The notes: a model not told the origin generated them from the sequence alone. Numbered from the stretch's first letter, positions 8,990 through 18,142 are shown. The stretch: DNA of 64,000 nt from Allobosea sp. BH3 (GCF_025499465.1 NZ_JAIMCA010000004.1:620001-684000); one strand, 5' to 3'. Numbers and translations are program-made.

Positions 8990-9492
8990 CCCTCACGGAG
9001 CGCAACAGCATGCAGGTCGAGCCTGCGCCCGGTTTCGGCGACTCGCTCGATTATGTGACGATCCGCATCGGCGAGCAGCTGCTGGGCCTGCCGATCAGCC
9101 GCGTGCAGGACGTCTTCATCGCCAACCGCATCACCGCGGTACCTCGCGCGCCCGACGAGATCGTCGGCCTTATCAACCTGCGCGGGCGCATCGTCACCGC
9201 GATCTGCCTGCGCAAGCGGCTCGGCCGGCCGGCCACCTTGAAGTTCGACACGCATGGCCGCAGCGAGCTCACCGCCATCGGCATCGACCATGGCGGCGAA
9301 GCCTTCGCCTTGATCGTCGACGCCGTAGGCGAGGTGATCCGGCTCGACCGCTCGACTCTCGAACCTCTCCCCGTCCATCTCGACCGCATCTGGGCGACGC
9401 TGGCGATGGGGGTTCACCGGCTTGCAGACCAGCTTCTCGTCATCCTCGATCTCGATGCCGTCCTTGACCTCGACCTTCGCGCCGCAGCCTGA
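8986..9492 (+). CDS. cheW: Chemotaxis coupling protein CheW
   Basis: 168 residues, a single CheW SH3-like domain. The start overlaps the cheA stop in an ATGA. The sequence runs through VTIRIGEQLLGLPISRVQDVF, PRAPDEIVGLINLRGRIVTAICL and a C-terminal DAVGEVIRLD segment, all standard CheW positions. It bridges methyl-accepting receptors to CheA at the polar array. No MCP gene lies in the window, so its receptors are encoded elsewhere. The C-terminus ends with an Asp-Leu-rich stretch that looks non-conserved. Confidence 0.93.
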   Translation: MTLTERNSMQVEPAPGFGDSLDYVTIRIGEQLLGLPISRVQDVFIANRITAVPRAPDEIVGLINLRGRIVTAICLRKRLGRPATLKFDTHGRSELTAIGIDHGGEAFALIVDAVGEVIRLDRSTLEPLPVHLDRIWATLAMGVHRLADQLLVILDLDAVLDLDLRAAA

Positions 9493-9522
9493 CCGGCGTG
9501 GCCCCCGTTTTGGAGACCGACC

Positions 9523-9888
9523 ATGAAGTATTGCCTTGTTGTCGACGACTCCGCGGTGATCCGGAAGGTGGCCCGCCGCATTCTTGAAGGCCTGCAGTTC
9601 CGCATAGCGGAAGCCGAAGACGGCGCGCGCGCCATCGACGCCTGCAAGGGCGAGATGCCCGACGCCGTGCTGCTCGACTGGAACATGCCGATCATGGACG
9701 GCTACGAGTTCCTGCGCACGCTTCGGCAGATGCCGGGTGGCAAGCGGCCGAAGGTCGTCTTCTGCACCACGGAGAACGACATCGCCCATATCGCGCGGGC
9801 CATGCATGCCGGCGCGGACGAATACATCATGAAGCCCTTCGACAAGGAGATCGTGGCGTCGAAGTTCCATCAGGTCGGCCTGCTCTAA
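9523..9888 (+). CDS. cheY: Single-domain response regulator CheY
   Basis: 121 residues, one receiver domain. VVDDSAVIRKVARR supplies the acidic pocket, LLDWNMPIMDGYEFL the phospho-acceptor Asp, and EYIMKPFDKE the conserved Lys. It lies 30 bases after cheW and before cheB, as expected for the motor-binding output of CheA. The FliN protein in this window is a potential switch partner. Motor binding itself is inferred from context. Confidence 0.93.
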   Translation: MKYCLVVDDSAVIRKVARRILEGLQFRIAEAEDGARAIDACKGEMPDAVLLDWNMPIMDGYEFLRTLRQMPGGKRPKVVFCTTENDIAHIARAMHAGADEYIMKPFDKEIVASKFHQVGLL

Positions 9889-9961
9889 CCAGATCGGACA
9901 CGACGAGCCTGCCCGTCGGCCTTCCGCCGCCGGTGCCTCCAAACAGAACAACAGCACCGGT

Positions 9962-11077
9962 ATGACAGTCCACCGCCCCATTCCAGCCAGCCCGGCAAGC
10001 CGGCACAAGACGGTCGTCATCGCCGACGACTCCGCTCTCGTGCGCGGCCTGTTCGCGCGCTGGCTGGGCGAGATCGGCCATTTCCATGTCGTCGCCGTCG
10101 CAGCCGACGGCGAGACGGCGGTCGCTCATGCCATCCGCTACAAGCCCGACGTGATGGTGCTGGATCTCGACCTGCCCGGCGATGGCGGGGCGGCCGCGCT
10201 GCCGCAAATCCTGCGCGAGAGCCCCCATACCGGCATCCTGCTCTCCGCGACGCTGAACGAGAACAGCACGCGCATGGCGCTCGAATGCATGACGCAGGGC
10301 GCCATGGACATCGTCTCGAAGCCCGACAACCGCAGTGGCATGACGCTTTCGCTGGAGTTCCGCAGCGAGTTCCTCGCCAAGCTTGGCAACCTCGCCCAGA
10401 CGGCCGCCAAATCCGACGCTGCGTCGCCGGGCGCCGACCCGCGGCAGGCGCGCCTCGGCCCGATCAACCTGCGCCCGCTCGTCTCGGCGATGCCGCGTTA
10501 TCTCGTTATCGGCGCCTCGACAGGCGGGCCGCGCGCCGTCGCCAAGGTCCTGTTCGACATCGGCGCGGGGCTGAGCGACCTGACGGTCCTCATCGTCCAG
10601 CACATGCCGCCACTCTTCACGGCTTCCTTTGCCGAGCAGGTATCCGGCCATATCGGCGTGCCCGCTCGCGAACCTCACGATGGCGAGCGCCTGATGCGCG
10701 GCACCATCTATGTCGCGCCGGGCGGCCGCCATCTCGGTATCGATCGTCGCCTCGGTCACATCGTCGCGCGCATCGGCGACGAGCCGCCCGTCAACTTCTG
10801 CCGCCCCGCCGTCGACGTGCTGTTCGGCGACGCTGCCCGCCATCTCGGCGCGGCCGCGCTCGGCCTCGTGCTGACAGGCATGGGCAGCGATGGCACCGAT
10901 GGCGCCGGCGCGCTCCGCCAGGCCGGTGCGGCCGTTCTCGTCCAGGACGAGCCGAGCAGCACCATCTGGGGCATGCCGGGCTCGGTGGTGCGGGCCGGGC
11001 ACGCCAGTGCCGTCATCCCGCTCGACGCCATCGGCGTCTCGATCCGTTCCCTCGTGAAGGGGGTGCAGGTCGCATGA
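9962..11077 (+). CDS. cheB: Chemotaxis methylesterase/deamidase CheB
   Basis: 371 residues. The N-terminal receiver (VIADDSALVRGLFARWL, VMVLDLDLPGDGG) is joined by a linker to the CheB esterase domain. The catalytic triad is visible as Ser in GASTGGPRAV, His in IVQHMPPLFT and Asp in GMGSDGTDGA. It demethylates receptor glutamyl esters, and phosphorylation by CheA activates it. The receiver has GDGG where many CheB proteins read MDG, a small variation. Its stop overlaps the cheR start (ATGA), coupling the two adaptation enzymes. Confidence 0.95.
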   Translation: MTVHRPIPASPASRHKTVVIADDSALVRGLFARWLGEIGHFHVVAVAADGETAVAHAIRYKPDVMVLDLDLPGDGGAAALPQILRESPHTGILLSATLNENSTRMALECMTQGAMDIVSKPDNRSGMTLSLEFRSEFLAKLGNLAQTAAKSDAASPGADPRQARLGPINLRPLVSAMPRYLVIGASTGGPRAVAKVLFDIGAGLSDLTVLIVQHMPPLFTASFAEQVSGHIGVPAREPHDGERLMRGTIYVAPGGRHLGIDRRLGHIVARIGDEPPVNFCRPAVDVLFGDAARHLGAAALGLVLTGMGSDGTDGAGALRQAGAAVLVQDEPSSTIWGMPGSVVRAGHASAVIPLDAIGVSIRSLVKGVQVA

Positions 11078-11937
11078 CTGAAGCCGATTTCGCCTTCCTG
11101 CGATTGCTGCTCCAGCAGCGCTCAGGCCTCTCGCTCAGCGTCGATAAGCGCTATCTGGCGGAAAGCAGGCTGAGCATCCTCTGCCGCCGCCGCGGCATCG
11201 TCGACATCGCGAGCCTCGTCGACCAACTCCGATACGGACGGGACCGCAGCCTCGAAAGCGCCGTGGTCGACGCCATGACCACGAACGAGACGCTCTTCTT
11301 CCGGGACAAGATCCCCTTCGACCAGTTCCGCGACGTGATTCTGCCCGAGCGTATCGCGGCCAATGCCGGCAGCCGCACGCTGAGGATCTGGTGCGCCGCG
11401 GTCTCCAGCGGTCAGGAGGCCTATTCGCTCGCCATGCTGATCGACGAAGCAGCCGACCGTCTGGCCGGCTGGAAGATCGACATCGTCGGCACCGACATCT
11501 CTGCGGAGGTCCTCGATAAGGCAAGGGCGGGCGTCTACAGCCAGTTCGAGGTCCAGCGTGGCCTGCCGATCCAGATGCTGCTGAAGCATTTCCAGCAGCG
11601 GGGGGACACATGGCAGGTTTCCGAGCGGCTGCGCGCGATGGTCGACTTTCGCCAGCACAACCTGCTGGAACCCAACGACCATTTCGGCCGCTTCGACATC
11701 ATCTTTTGCCGCAACGTCCTGATCTATTTCGACGTTCCCACGAAGATGAAAGTTCTGGACCTGCTGACCCCGCGCCTGCTCTCGGACGGCGCCTTCGTGC
11801 TCGGCACGCCGGAGACGGTGCTGGGATTGACCACGAAATTCGCGATCGACCCGGATCATCGCGGCATCCACCGCCTGACACGAAGCTTCCCGGCCGGAAC
11901 GAACCGGCTCGCCGCGGTCGGCGGGCGGCGTCGCTAG
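11074..11937 (+). CDS. cheR: Chemotaxis methyltransferase CheR
   Basis: 287 residues from the ATG at 11074 inside the cheB stop. The same frame is open further upstream, but that part is an overlap with cheB. The N-terminal helical domain is followed by TTNETLFFRDKIPFDQF and a SAM-binding domain with IWCAAVSSGQEAYSLAML, IVGTDIS and FDIIFCRNVLIYFD. It methylates receptor glutamates with SAM. The SAM loop reads AVSSGQE where the usual form is ACSSGEE, a conservative change. It is last in the che operon and is followed by a strong inverted repeat at 11999-12035. Confidence 0.94.
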   Translation: MTEADFAFLRLLLQQRSGLSLSVDKRYLAESRLSILCRRRGIVDIASLVDQLRYGRDRSLESAVVDAMTTNETLFFRDKIPFDQFRDVILPERIAANAGSRTLRIWCAAVSSGQEAYSLAMLIDEAADRLAGWKIDIVGTDISAEVLDKARAGVYSQFEVQRGLPIQMLLKHFQQRGDTWQVSERLRAMVDFRQHNLLEPNDHFGRFDIIFCRNVLIYFDVPTKMKVLDLLTPRLLSDGAFVLGTPETVLGLTTKFAIDPDHRGIHRLTRSFPAGTNRLAAVGGRRR

Positions 11938-12035
11938 AGCCTCTTCGAGCGAAGCGGACACCGGCTCGCGTGAAGAACACGTAGCGAAACATGAGATGGA
12001 GCCTTTCCGCGACTCAAAGAGACGCGGAAAGGCTC
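11938..12035. repeat. Mosaic element ending in a strong stem-loop after cheR
   Basis: The 306-base gap between cheR and the 3' end of ctrA starts with GAGCCTCTTCGAGCGAAGCGG and ends with a 13-base perfect inverted repeat (GAGCCTTTCCGCG, 11999-12011, with its complement at 12023-12035). The stem extends inward past one mismatch. The layout is like Rhizobiales intergenic elements. It may end or stabilise the che transcript. No T-run follows it. Confidence 0.55.
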
Positions 12036-12121
12036 TACAGAAGCGCGCCGTCATCCCACGGTAGGTCGGCGAAGCGCCTGGAGCGGCCCTCGCGACGGCG
12101 AATGGACCATGCCACCGCACA

Positions 12122-12146
12122 AACAAAAACCCCGCCTCTCGGCGGG
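12122..12146 (-). terminator. Intrinsic terminator of ctrA
   Basis: On the minus strand, ACCCCGCC-GAGA-GGCGGGG is followed directly by TTTTTG. This is a 7-base GC stem with a tetraloop and T-tract, about 100 bases past the ctrA stop. Confidence 0.85.
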
Positions 12147-12243
12147 GTCCCCGTCGACCTGTCGTGTACATCCGACGATCAGGTCAAGCGTCATGTCGCA
12201 TCGTTTCGTGACCGCCTGATGACGGTCGAGCGATCGGAAAGCG

Positions 12244-12945
12244 TCAGGCCGGGATGCGCTCTTCGGCCTCTGACGGCTCGCGCAGCACATAGCCGCGGCC
12301 CCAGACCGTCTCGATGTAGTTCTTGCCGTCGGACGCATTCGCGAGCTTCTTGCGGAGCTTGCAGATGAAGACGTCGATGATCTTGAGCTCGGGCTCGTCC
12401 ATGCCGCCATAGAGATGGTTGAGGAACATCTCCTTGGTGAGCGTCGTGCCCTTCCGGAGCGAAAGCAGCTCCAGCATCTGGTATTCCTTGCCCGTCAGAT
12501 GCACGCGGGCCGCGTCGACCTCGACCGTCTTGGTGTCGAGGTTCACGACGAGGTCGCCGGTGGTGATGACCGACTGGGCATGGCCCTTCGAACGGCGGAC
12601 GATCGCATGGATGCGGGCGACCAGCTCGTCCTTGTGGAAAGGCTTGGTGAGGTAGTCGTCGGCACCGAAGCCCAGGCCCTTAACCTTGTCCTCGATGCCG
12701 GCGAGGCCGGAGAGGATCAGGATGGGCGTCTTGACCTTGGCGACGCGGAGCGACCGCAGCACCTCGTAGCCCGACATGTCGGGCAGGTTCAGGTCGAGGA
12801 GGATGATGTCGTAATCGTAGAGCTTGCCGAGATCGACGCCCTCTTCGCCGAGATCCGTCGTATAGACGTTGAAGCTCTCGGATTTGAGCATGAGCTCGAT
12901 ACTTTGAGCGGTCGCGCTATCGTCCTCGATCAGCAGAACCCGCAT
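12244..12945 (-). CDS. ctrA: Cell-cycle response regulator CtrA
   Basis: 233 residues from [20 protein letters not shown]. The open frame extends upstream to 13149, but the receiver begins at this Met. The receiver has phospho-Asp in [16 protein letters not shown] and the Lys motif [13 protein letters not shown]. The OmpR-type winged helix has [11 protein letters not shown], and [16 protein letters not shown] is the CtrA recognition helix, ending near GRGYVLREP. CtrA binds TTAA-N7-TTAA sites and drives flagellar, motility and division genes in Alphaproteobacteria. Its phosphate donor ChpT and its inhibitor SciP are both encoded in this window. The usual hydrophobic C-terminal degradation signal is not evident: the protein ends EERIPA. 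Confidence 0.96.
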   Translation of the reverse strand: MRVLLIEDDSATAQSIELMLKSESFNVYTTDLGEEGVDLGKLYDYDIILLDLNLPDMSGYEVLRSLRVAKVKTPILILSGLAGIEDKVKGLGFGADDYLTKPFHKDELVARIHAIVRRSKGHAQSVITTGDLVVNLDTKTVEVDAARVHLTGKEYQMLELLSLRKGTTLTKEMFLNHLYGGMDEPELKIIDVFICKLRKKLANASDGKNYIETVWGRGYVLREPSEAEERIPA

Positions 12946-13045
12946 GTCCACGTCCCCAATTTCGCCCGCAGGGCAGGTTTGACCGTTGCTTCCGCCCGAG
13001 CCTTGCCGGCCCTCGACGACGACGCACTTGCCCAATGAAACGCCA

Positions 13046-13330
13046 CGCGACACGCTATAAGGAAACTGGTTAACAAACCGTGATTCCCGTGCGCAAGCGC
13101 TTCCTGGGAGAAAGTGAACGATCCTGTCCGGGTGAGTCGAATATGACACGGACCGATCAACTTTCTTCCGCGAAAGCGCCCTTTCGCGGAGAGTGCTTCG
13201 CGAATCGGAGCGAAAACGCCCCGCGACACGCTGCAGCCTCGATCCTTAGTGTTAACCACACACCTTAATGAATGGTAAAAGGACGTGATTCGTTAGGAAC
13301 TGTTACCAACCTTTTGCAGCATCGGCCTGC
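13046..13330. promoter_or_regulatory. Divergent ctrA / fliI control region with four GANTC sites
   Basis: The 385 bases between ctrA and fliI hold four GANTC sequences (13082-13086, 13134-13138, 13202-13206, 13287-13291), the target of the CcrM methylase that regulates ctrA P1 in Caulobacter. They also hold several TTAA half-sites, including GTTAACCA at 13251 and TTAA-N7-TAAA at 13265. A 10-base perfect inverted repeat lies at 13167-13190 (TCCGCGAAAG, loop CGCC). The segment is AT-richer than its surroundings. Which site serves which gene cannot be told from sequence. Confidence 0.6.
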
Positions 13331-14677
13331 ATGACCCACACCACCCACGGCCAGGATCGCCTCTCCGCTCTCGCCTCCGCGATCGGCGGGCTCGACAGCT
13401 TGAGCATTTACGGGCGCGTCATCGGCGTGCGCGGCCTGCTCGTCGAGGTGGCGGGCCCCATCGGCGCGATGAGCCTCGGCGGGCGCGTCGGCATCGAGAT
13501 CGCACCCGGCACCCGCGTGCCTTGTGAGGTCGTCGGCTTTTCCGGCGAGAAGGCTCTGGTCATGCCCTTCGGCGGGCTCGACGGCGTGCGCCGCGGCTGC
13601 CCTGTCCATGTCGACCGGGCACAGCCCGGCCTGCGCCCCACCTCGGCCTGGCTCGGCCGGGTCGTCGATGCGCTCGGAAGGCCGGTCGACGGCGGCCCGC
13701 CTTTGCCGCAAGGCGACACGCTCTACGCCTTCCGCAACGACCCGCCGCCCGCCCATGCCCGCCGCCGCGTCGGCGCCCCGCTCGACCTCGGCGTGCGGTC
13801 GCTCAACGCTTTCCTGACCTGCTGCATCGGCCAGCGCATGGGCATTTTCGCCGGCTCGGGCGTCGGCAAATCGGTCCTGCTCTCGATGCTCGCCCGCTAT
13901 GCGAGGGCCGACGTCAACATCATCGGCCTCGTCGGAGAACGCGGCCGCGAGGTGCAGGAGTTCCTGCAGGAAGATTTGGGGCCGGAGGGTCTCGCCCGCT
14001 CCATCGTCGTCGTCGCTACCTCCGACGAGCCCGCCCTGATGCGCAAGCAGGCGGCGCTGACCTCGCTGACGCTCGCCGAATATTTCCGCGACCAGAACCT
14101 CCAGGTCATGTGCCTGATGGATTCGGTGACGCGCTTCGCCATGGCGATGCGTGAGATCGGCCTGGCCGCCGGCGAGCCCCCGACCACCAAGGGCTATACG
14201 CCCACGGTCTTCGCCGAATTGCCCCGCCTGCTCGAGCGCGCGGGGCCGGGTATCGGCGAGGGCGCGATCACCGGCCTCTTCACCGTGCTGGTCGATGGCG
14301 GCGACCATGACGAGCCTGTGGCCGACGCGGTACGCGGCATTCTCGACGGCCATATCGTCATGGAACGCTCCATCGCTGAGCGCGGGCGCTATCCGGCGAT
14401 CAACATCCTCAAATCGGTCTCGCGCACCATGCCGCGCTCCTGCGATCCGGCCTATTACCCGGTCGTGCAGAAGGCCCGCGCCACGCTCGCAACCTATGCC
14501 GACATGGAGGAGTTGATCCGCCTCGGCGCCTATCGCCAGGGTGCCTCCGTCGAGGTGGATGAGGCCATCCGCCTGCATCCCGCCCTGGAGGGTTTCCTCA
14601 AGCAGGCCAAGGACGACGCCACGCCCTTGCCGGAATGCTACCAGCGCCTCGCCGAGATCATGGACGGGACCGCCTGA
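13331..14677 (+). CDS. fliI: Flagellar export ATPase FliI
   Basis: 448 residues, related to the F1 beta subunit. The Walker A sequence is [14 protein letters not shown], the catalytic Glu is in [15 protein letters not shown], and Walker B is [43 protein letters not shown] is the family segment specific to type III export ATPases. It powers substrate unfolding at the base of the flagellar export gate with FliH and FliJ, both encoded in this window. It is transcribed away from ctrA. The stop overlaps the start of the next gene (TGATG). Confidence 0.95.
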   Translation: MTHTTHGQDRLSALASAIGGLDSLSIYGRVIGVRGLLVEVAGPIGAMSLGGRVGIEIAPGTRVPCEVVGFSGEKALVMPFGGLDGVRRGCPVHVDRAQPGLRPTSAWLGRVVDALGRPVDGGPPLPQGDTLYAFRNDPPPAHARRRVGAPLDLGVRSLNAFLTCCIGQRMGIFAGSGVGKSVLLSMLARYARADVNIIGLVGERGREVQEFLQEDLGPEGLARSIVVVATSDEPALMRKQAALTSLTLAEYFRDQNLQVMCLMDSVTRFAMAMREIGLAAGEPPTTKGYTPTVFAELPRLLERAGPGIGEGAITGLFTVLVDGGDHDEPVADAVRGILDGHIVMERSIAERGRYPAINILKSVSRTMPRSCDPAYYPVVQKARATLATYADMEELIRLGAYRQGASVEVDEAIRLHPALEGFLKQAKDDATPLPECYQRLAEIMDGTA

Positions 14678-15030
14678 TGGTCGCAGCATTTCTGACCGGC
14701 TTCGTCGCCCTGATCCATGTCTATATCGTCATTCTGGAAATGGTCTGGTGGGACACTCCGCGCGGCCACAAGGCCTTCGGACTTACGCCGGAGTTCGCAG
14801 CGGGTTCAAAGGTGCTCGCCGCCAACCAGGGGCTCTATAACGGCTTCCTCGTCGCGGGCCTCGCCTGGGGGCTCTGGCTCGGAGCGGAAGGCTTCGGGAT
14901 CAAGCTGTTTTTCCTGACCTGCGTTCTCGTCGCCGGCCTCTTCGGCGCGATGACCGCCAGCCGCAAGATCCTATACATCCAGGCCCTGCCGGCCGCGCTG
15001 GCCATCGCCACGTTGCTGGCCCGGATCTGA
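14677..15030 (+). CDS. DUF1304 small membrane protein
   Basis: 117 residues with about four hydrophobic helices. The start is the ATG that overlaps the fliI stop by one base, which explains the absence of a separate ribosome site. VALIHVYIVILEMVWWDTPRG and the AANQGLYNGFLVAGLAWGL segment match DUF1304 proteins, a family of unknown function found across bacteria. Co-translation with fliI suggests co-expression, but the family is not known to be flagellar. Confidence 0.8.
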   Translation: MVAAFLTGFVALIHVYIVILEMVWWDTPRGHKAFGLTPEFAAGSKVLAANQGLYNGFLVAGLAWGLWLGAEGFGIKLFFLTCVLVAGLFGAMTASRKILYIQALPAALAIATLLARI

Positions 15031-15035
15031 TCGCC

Positions 15036-16289
15036 TCAGCGGCGGGCCACCATCCGCACCAGCGCAAGCATCGCGGCGAAGCCGACGGCTTGGATGGCCG
15101 CCGAGATCATCAGCGTCGCGTTGGCCCCGAGCCGCTCAACCATCACCGCAAAGAGCAGCGGCGCGGCGGCGAAGGTCATGTTCTGCGGCACGGCGAGCTT
15201 GCCGAGCATCGTCGCGAAGCCGTTGCGCCCGAACAGGGCGAGCGGCAGAGTCGCCCGCGCGATCGAGATCACGCCTAGCGCTCCGCTGAACAGCGTGATG
15301 AACACTGCGGCAGCGATGACCGTCATCCCCACGAAGGGAAGCGCCAGGCACAGGACCGGCCCCAGCAACAGGCCGAACAGCGCCACTTTCTCGGCCGGCA
15401 GCCGCTCCCCCAGCGTCGCATCGATCGCGCGCGCGGCAAGCGTGGCCGGCCCGCTCAGGGTCGCGACCCAGACGGCCTCGGCCTGTGTCAGCCCCGCCTC
15501 CTGGAACAGGCTGATCAGATGCAGCGGCAGCCCCCAGGAGACGAGCCCGCTGGCGGAAAAGGCGAGCGCCACCAGCCAGAACGCCGTTCGGCGAGCCTCC
15601 GGCGCGACGCGCCCATGCTCGCCGACTGAAGCGACTTCAGGCTTGGTCGCCGGCGCAGGAACCGGCTGATAGCGCGGGATCGCGGCATATATCGGCAGCA
15701 CGATCACGATCTGCATCGCCGCGAAGATGATGAGCGTCATTCGCCAGCCGAAAGCGTTCATCAACGTCGCGGTCAGAGGCCAGAATACGCTGGAGGCAAG
15801 CCCCGTGATCAGCATCATCAGGCCGATCACCCGCCGCGTCCGGTCGCCCATCAACTGGGAGATGGTGACGTTGCCGGTATTGGCGAGCGACATCGCATGG
15901 CCAAGCCCGATCACGAACCAGCTCGCGAGATAGCTCACCGGTCCCTGTGCCAGCGACAGCACACCGAGCCCGAGCGCGCAGACGATCGCGCCCACGCACA
16001 TCGAGCGGCGCGTGCCCTCGCGGTCGAGCACGCGTCCGACCGCAGGCGCGACCAGCGCTCCGGTGATCAGCAGGATGGTGATGCCGCCGAAGACGACCTC
16101 GGCATTGAGGCCGATCTCGCGATCGAGCGCACCGACGAGCACCGAGGGCGAATAGAAGGTCGAGCCCCAGCCGATGATGCGCGTGAGGCCGAGGCCGACA
16201 AGCAGCGGGGCATGCCCGCCGAAGCGATGGGAAGCAATCAAGGCAGGAATCCGCGGGGAACGGCGCCAGACGGGCACCGCCGCAGTCAC
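15036..16289 (-). CDS. MFS transporter
   Basis: 417 residues with twelve predicted membrane helices. The loop after helix 2 reads GRVLDREGTRRSM, the MFS loop 2-3 signature, and a long central hydrophilic loop near residues 215-240 separates the two halves. No substrate signature is visible. It is convergent with the DUF1304 gene (5 bases apart) and points away from fliJ, so it interrupts what is often a continuous fliI-fliJ neighbourhood. The promoter would lie in the roughly 180 bases it shares with fliJ. Confidence 0.8.
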   Translation of the reverse strand: MTAAVPVWRRSPRIPALIASHRFGGHAPLLVGLGLTRIIGWGSTFYSPSVLVGALDREIGLNAEVVFGGITILLITGALVAPAVGRVLDREGTRRSMCVGAIVCALGLGVLSLAQGPVSYLASWFVIGLGHAMSLANTGNVTISQLMGDRTRRVIGLMMLITGLASSVFWPLTATLMNAFGWRMTLIIFAAMQIVIVLPIYAAIPRYQPVPAPATKPEVASVGEHGRVAPEARRTAFWLVALAFSASGLVSWGLPLHLISLFQEAGLTQAEAVWVATLSGPATLAARAIDATLGERLPAEKVALFGLLLGPVLCLALPFVGMTVIAAAVFITLFSGALGVISIARATLPLALFGRNGFATMLGKLAVPQNMTFAAAPLLFAVMVERLGANATLMISAAIQAVGFAAMLALVRMVARR

Positions 16290-16470
16290 TAGATCATCGC
16301 GACAGGCCGCGGCAGGAGCGGCGGCGCGACCTGACCATGCAGAAAAAGCAGCCCGTTTCGGTAAGGAAAGGTCAACCTCCTTGAGTCATCTTGGTGCCGT
16401 CTCGCGGAAAAGAGTTCGGACGCGGCCGAGGGGTCGGCTGCGGCCAATGCGTAGTCAGGAGTTTAACGAC

Positions 16471-16875
16471 ATGAAGTCGCGAGAGACCCTTCTGAGGTTG
16501 AAGCGCTTCCAGGTCGACGAAAAGCGTCGCCGGGTGAGCCAGATCGAGATGATGATCGCCGATTTCCATCGGATGGCGAGCGATCTCGACCGTGAGATCC
16601 AATCCGAGGAAGCCCGCGCCGGCATCGCCGATCCCGCGCATTTCGCCTACCCGACCTACGCCAAGGCGGCTCTCGGCCGGCGCGACAACCTGCGCCAGTC
16701 GGCAGACAACCTGAAGGGCCAGCTCGACGAGGCCAAGGCCGAGCTTCAGGAAGCCTTCGAGGACATGAAGAAGGTCGAGATCCTCGAGGATCGCGAGCGC
16801 GCCTCCGAGCGTGCCGCCGAAGCCGCACGCGATCAGGCCACCATGGACGCGATCGGCCTGCGCTCCCGCGCCTGA
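16471..16875 (+). CDS. fliJ: Flagellar export chaperone FliJ
   Basis: 134 residues, almost entirely charged coiled coil (LRLKRFQVDEKRRRVSQIEMM, then a long Glu/Ala/Lys helix), the form of FliJ, which inserts into the FliI hexamer and escorts chaperones. The ATG at 16471 is preceded by AGGAG. Upstream in-frame codons from 16174 belong to the MFS promoter region and are not used. The Rhizobiales form is diverged, so the identity rests on size, coiled coil and nearness to fliI. Confidence 0.8.
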   Translation: MKSRETLLRLKRFQVDEKRRRVSQIEMMIADFHRMASDLDREIQSEEARAGIADPAHFAYPTYAKAALGRRDNLRQSADNLKGQLDEAKAELQEAFEDMKKVEILEDRERASERAAEAARDQATMDAIGLRSRA

Positions 16876-16896
16876 AGCCGACCGTCGATCATTCCG

Positions 16897-16930
16897 GGGA
16901 GCCGGGCGGACTGCCGCCGGCTCCCTTTTT
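16897..16930 (+). terminator. Intrinsic terminator of fliJ
   Basis: A perfect 9-base stem GGGAGCCGG / CCGGCTCCC (16897-16905 with 16917-16925) is followed by TTTTT, 22 bases past the fliJ stop. Confidence 0.88.
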
Positions 16931-16935
16931 CGTTT

Positions 16936-17550
16936 CTACCTGATGACCGGATGATGCGGCACGCTGTCGGCGGGCATCTGCCCTTTGACCCGTGGGTCGT
17001 CGTCGATCTCGATGCCGCGCATGAAGACGGCAAAGCCCGAGCGCTGGTAAAAGGCGAGCGCGGCCGGATGGTCGAGCGTGCAGGTATGCACCCACAGGCG
17101 TGAGATCGGCTTGGCCCAGGCCAGCGCCAGCGCCCGGTTCATCAGCCAGCGCCCCGCCCCCTTCCCGACGACCGGCTCGTCCAGCCCGAAAAAGGCGATC
17201 TCGCCCTCCCCTGCCACGCGGAAGTCGAGTTCAAGCAGCCCGACGTCGCGGCCCTCGAAATGCACCGCATAAAGGTCGACGGCCGGGTCGGAGAGGATCG
17301 CCTGAAGCTCATCGCGCGGCTTGACCAGCCGACTGAACCACATCCAGCGCTCACCCAGCAGGCGATAGATGGCGAGATAGCGCTCGACATCCCCGCCATC
17401 GATCGGATCGAGCGAAAACGCTTCCATGCCCTCCGGGTCCGGACGCTCCGGCGGCCGGGCGAACATCTCGAGCGAGGTGACGACCGCGGCGATCTTGCCG
17501 GGCGGCAGGTCGGTCGTGCCGGTGAGAGTGACGGTGAGGCTGTTCGACAT
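16936..17550 (-). CDS. GNAT-family N-acetyltransferase
   Basis: 204 residues from MSNSLTVTLTG. An in-frame extension to 17880 overlaps the next gene and is not needed. The acetyl-CoA loop is visible as VVGKGAGRWLMNRAL, followed by LWVHTCTLDHPAALAFYQRSGF, the typical GNAT motif A/B ending. The N-terminal 40 residues are outside the fold. The acceptor substrate cannot be predicted. It is convergent with fliJ and divergent from the copper-type pair. Confidence 0.82.
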   Translation of the reverse strand: MSNSLTVTLTGTTDLPPGKIAAVVTSLEMFARPPERPDPEGMEAFSLDPIDGGDVERYLAIYRLLGERWMWFSRLVKPRDELQAILSDPAVDLYAVHFEGRDVGLLELDFRVAGEGEIAFFGLDEPVVGKGAGRWLMNRALALAWAKPISRLWVHTCTLDHPAALAFYQRSGFAVFMRGIEIDDDPRVKGQMPADSVPHHPVIR

Positions 17551-17632
17551 GGGCCGCTTGCTACGCGGCGTCCGGCGAAAGTGCAACGCCGCCGCGATCA
17601 TGACATGATCCGGTCCGAAGGATCGCCTCGCA

Positions 17633-18064
17633 ATGACTCTCGCCCGGCCCGACAGCGCAGCGAACTCGACACGGCAGCGCCATGGCGGGCGGAAACTCGG
17701 CTTGGTCTTCGCCCTGCTTGTGATGTGCCTGGCTGTCTTGCCGCATGTCACGCTGGCCGCTTCGATGATGATGAGCCCCGCGAGGCCGGGCCAAGCCAAT
17801 GCAGCCGCGCATGCAACCGTCACGGACACGTCCGGAGCCGCCACCACGCCCTGCCATGAAGACGCAGGTGCTGCCACCACCCATCAGGCACCCGCGCCAT
17901 GCTGCGTCGTCGGCTGCGGCCTGATCGCGGAGGCGCCGGAGGCGCCGCTTCTGCCCGCCGCCTTGTCCTGGTCGCGAGCCCGCCTGCCGTCGGCCAGCCC
18001 GGTCCGAGGCCTGTCCCCGGAACCCGCCGAGCACCCGCCTCGATCCGGGCTCCGGACGACCTGA
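17633..18064 (+). CDS. Secreted Cys/His-containing small protein
   Basis: 143 residues. AAGGA lies 9 bases before the ATG. After a basic N-terminus, a hydrophobic segment (LGLVFALLVMCLAVLPHVTLAA) acts as signal or anchor. The exported part has two short clusters, TPCHEDAG and APCCVVGCGL, that could bind a metal. Proteins of this layout are often found beside DUF305 and copper-resistance genes, as here. No family name can be given from the sequence, and metal binding is inference. Confidence 0.6.
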   Translation: MTLARPDSAANSTRQRHGGRKLGLVFALLVMCLAVLPHVTLAASMMMSPARPGQANAAAHATVTDTSGAATTPCHEDAGAATTHQAPAPCCVVGCGLIAEAPEAPLLPAALSWSRARLPSASPVRGLSPEPAEHPPRSGLRTT

Positions 18065-18142
18065 GAGCGAACCAATAATGCGAGGGGTCATGACGCCGCC
18101 GCGCGGCGCGATCCCCGATTCCACCGATCAAGGACAAGACAG

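Noticed and set aside
10285..11073. N-terminal extension of cheR
   Set aside because: It overlaps cheB entirely. CheR begins at the ATGA junction.
12946..13149. N-terminal extension of ctrA
   Set aside because: The receiver starts at 12945, and the upstream part is the promoter region with GANTC sites.
15180..15200. Sigma-54 promoter-like GGCACGGCGAGCTTGC
   Set aside because: It lies inside the MFS coding sequence, and the fixed bases do not fully match TGGCAC-N5-TTGC.
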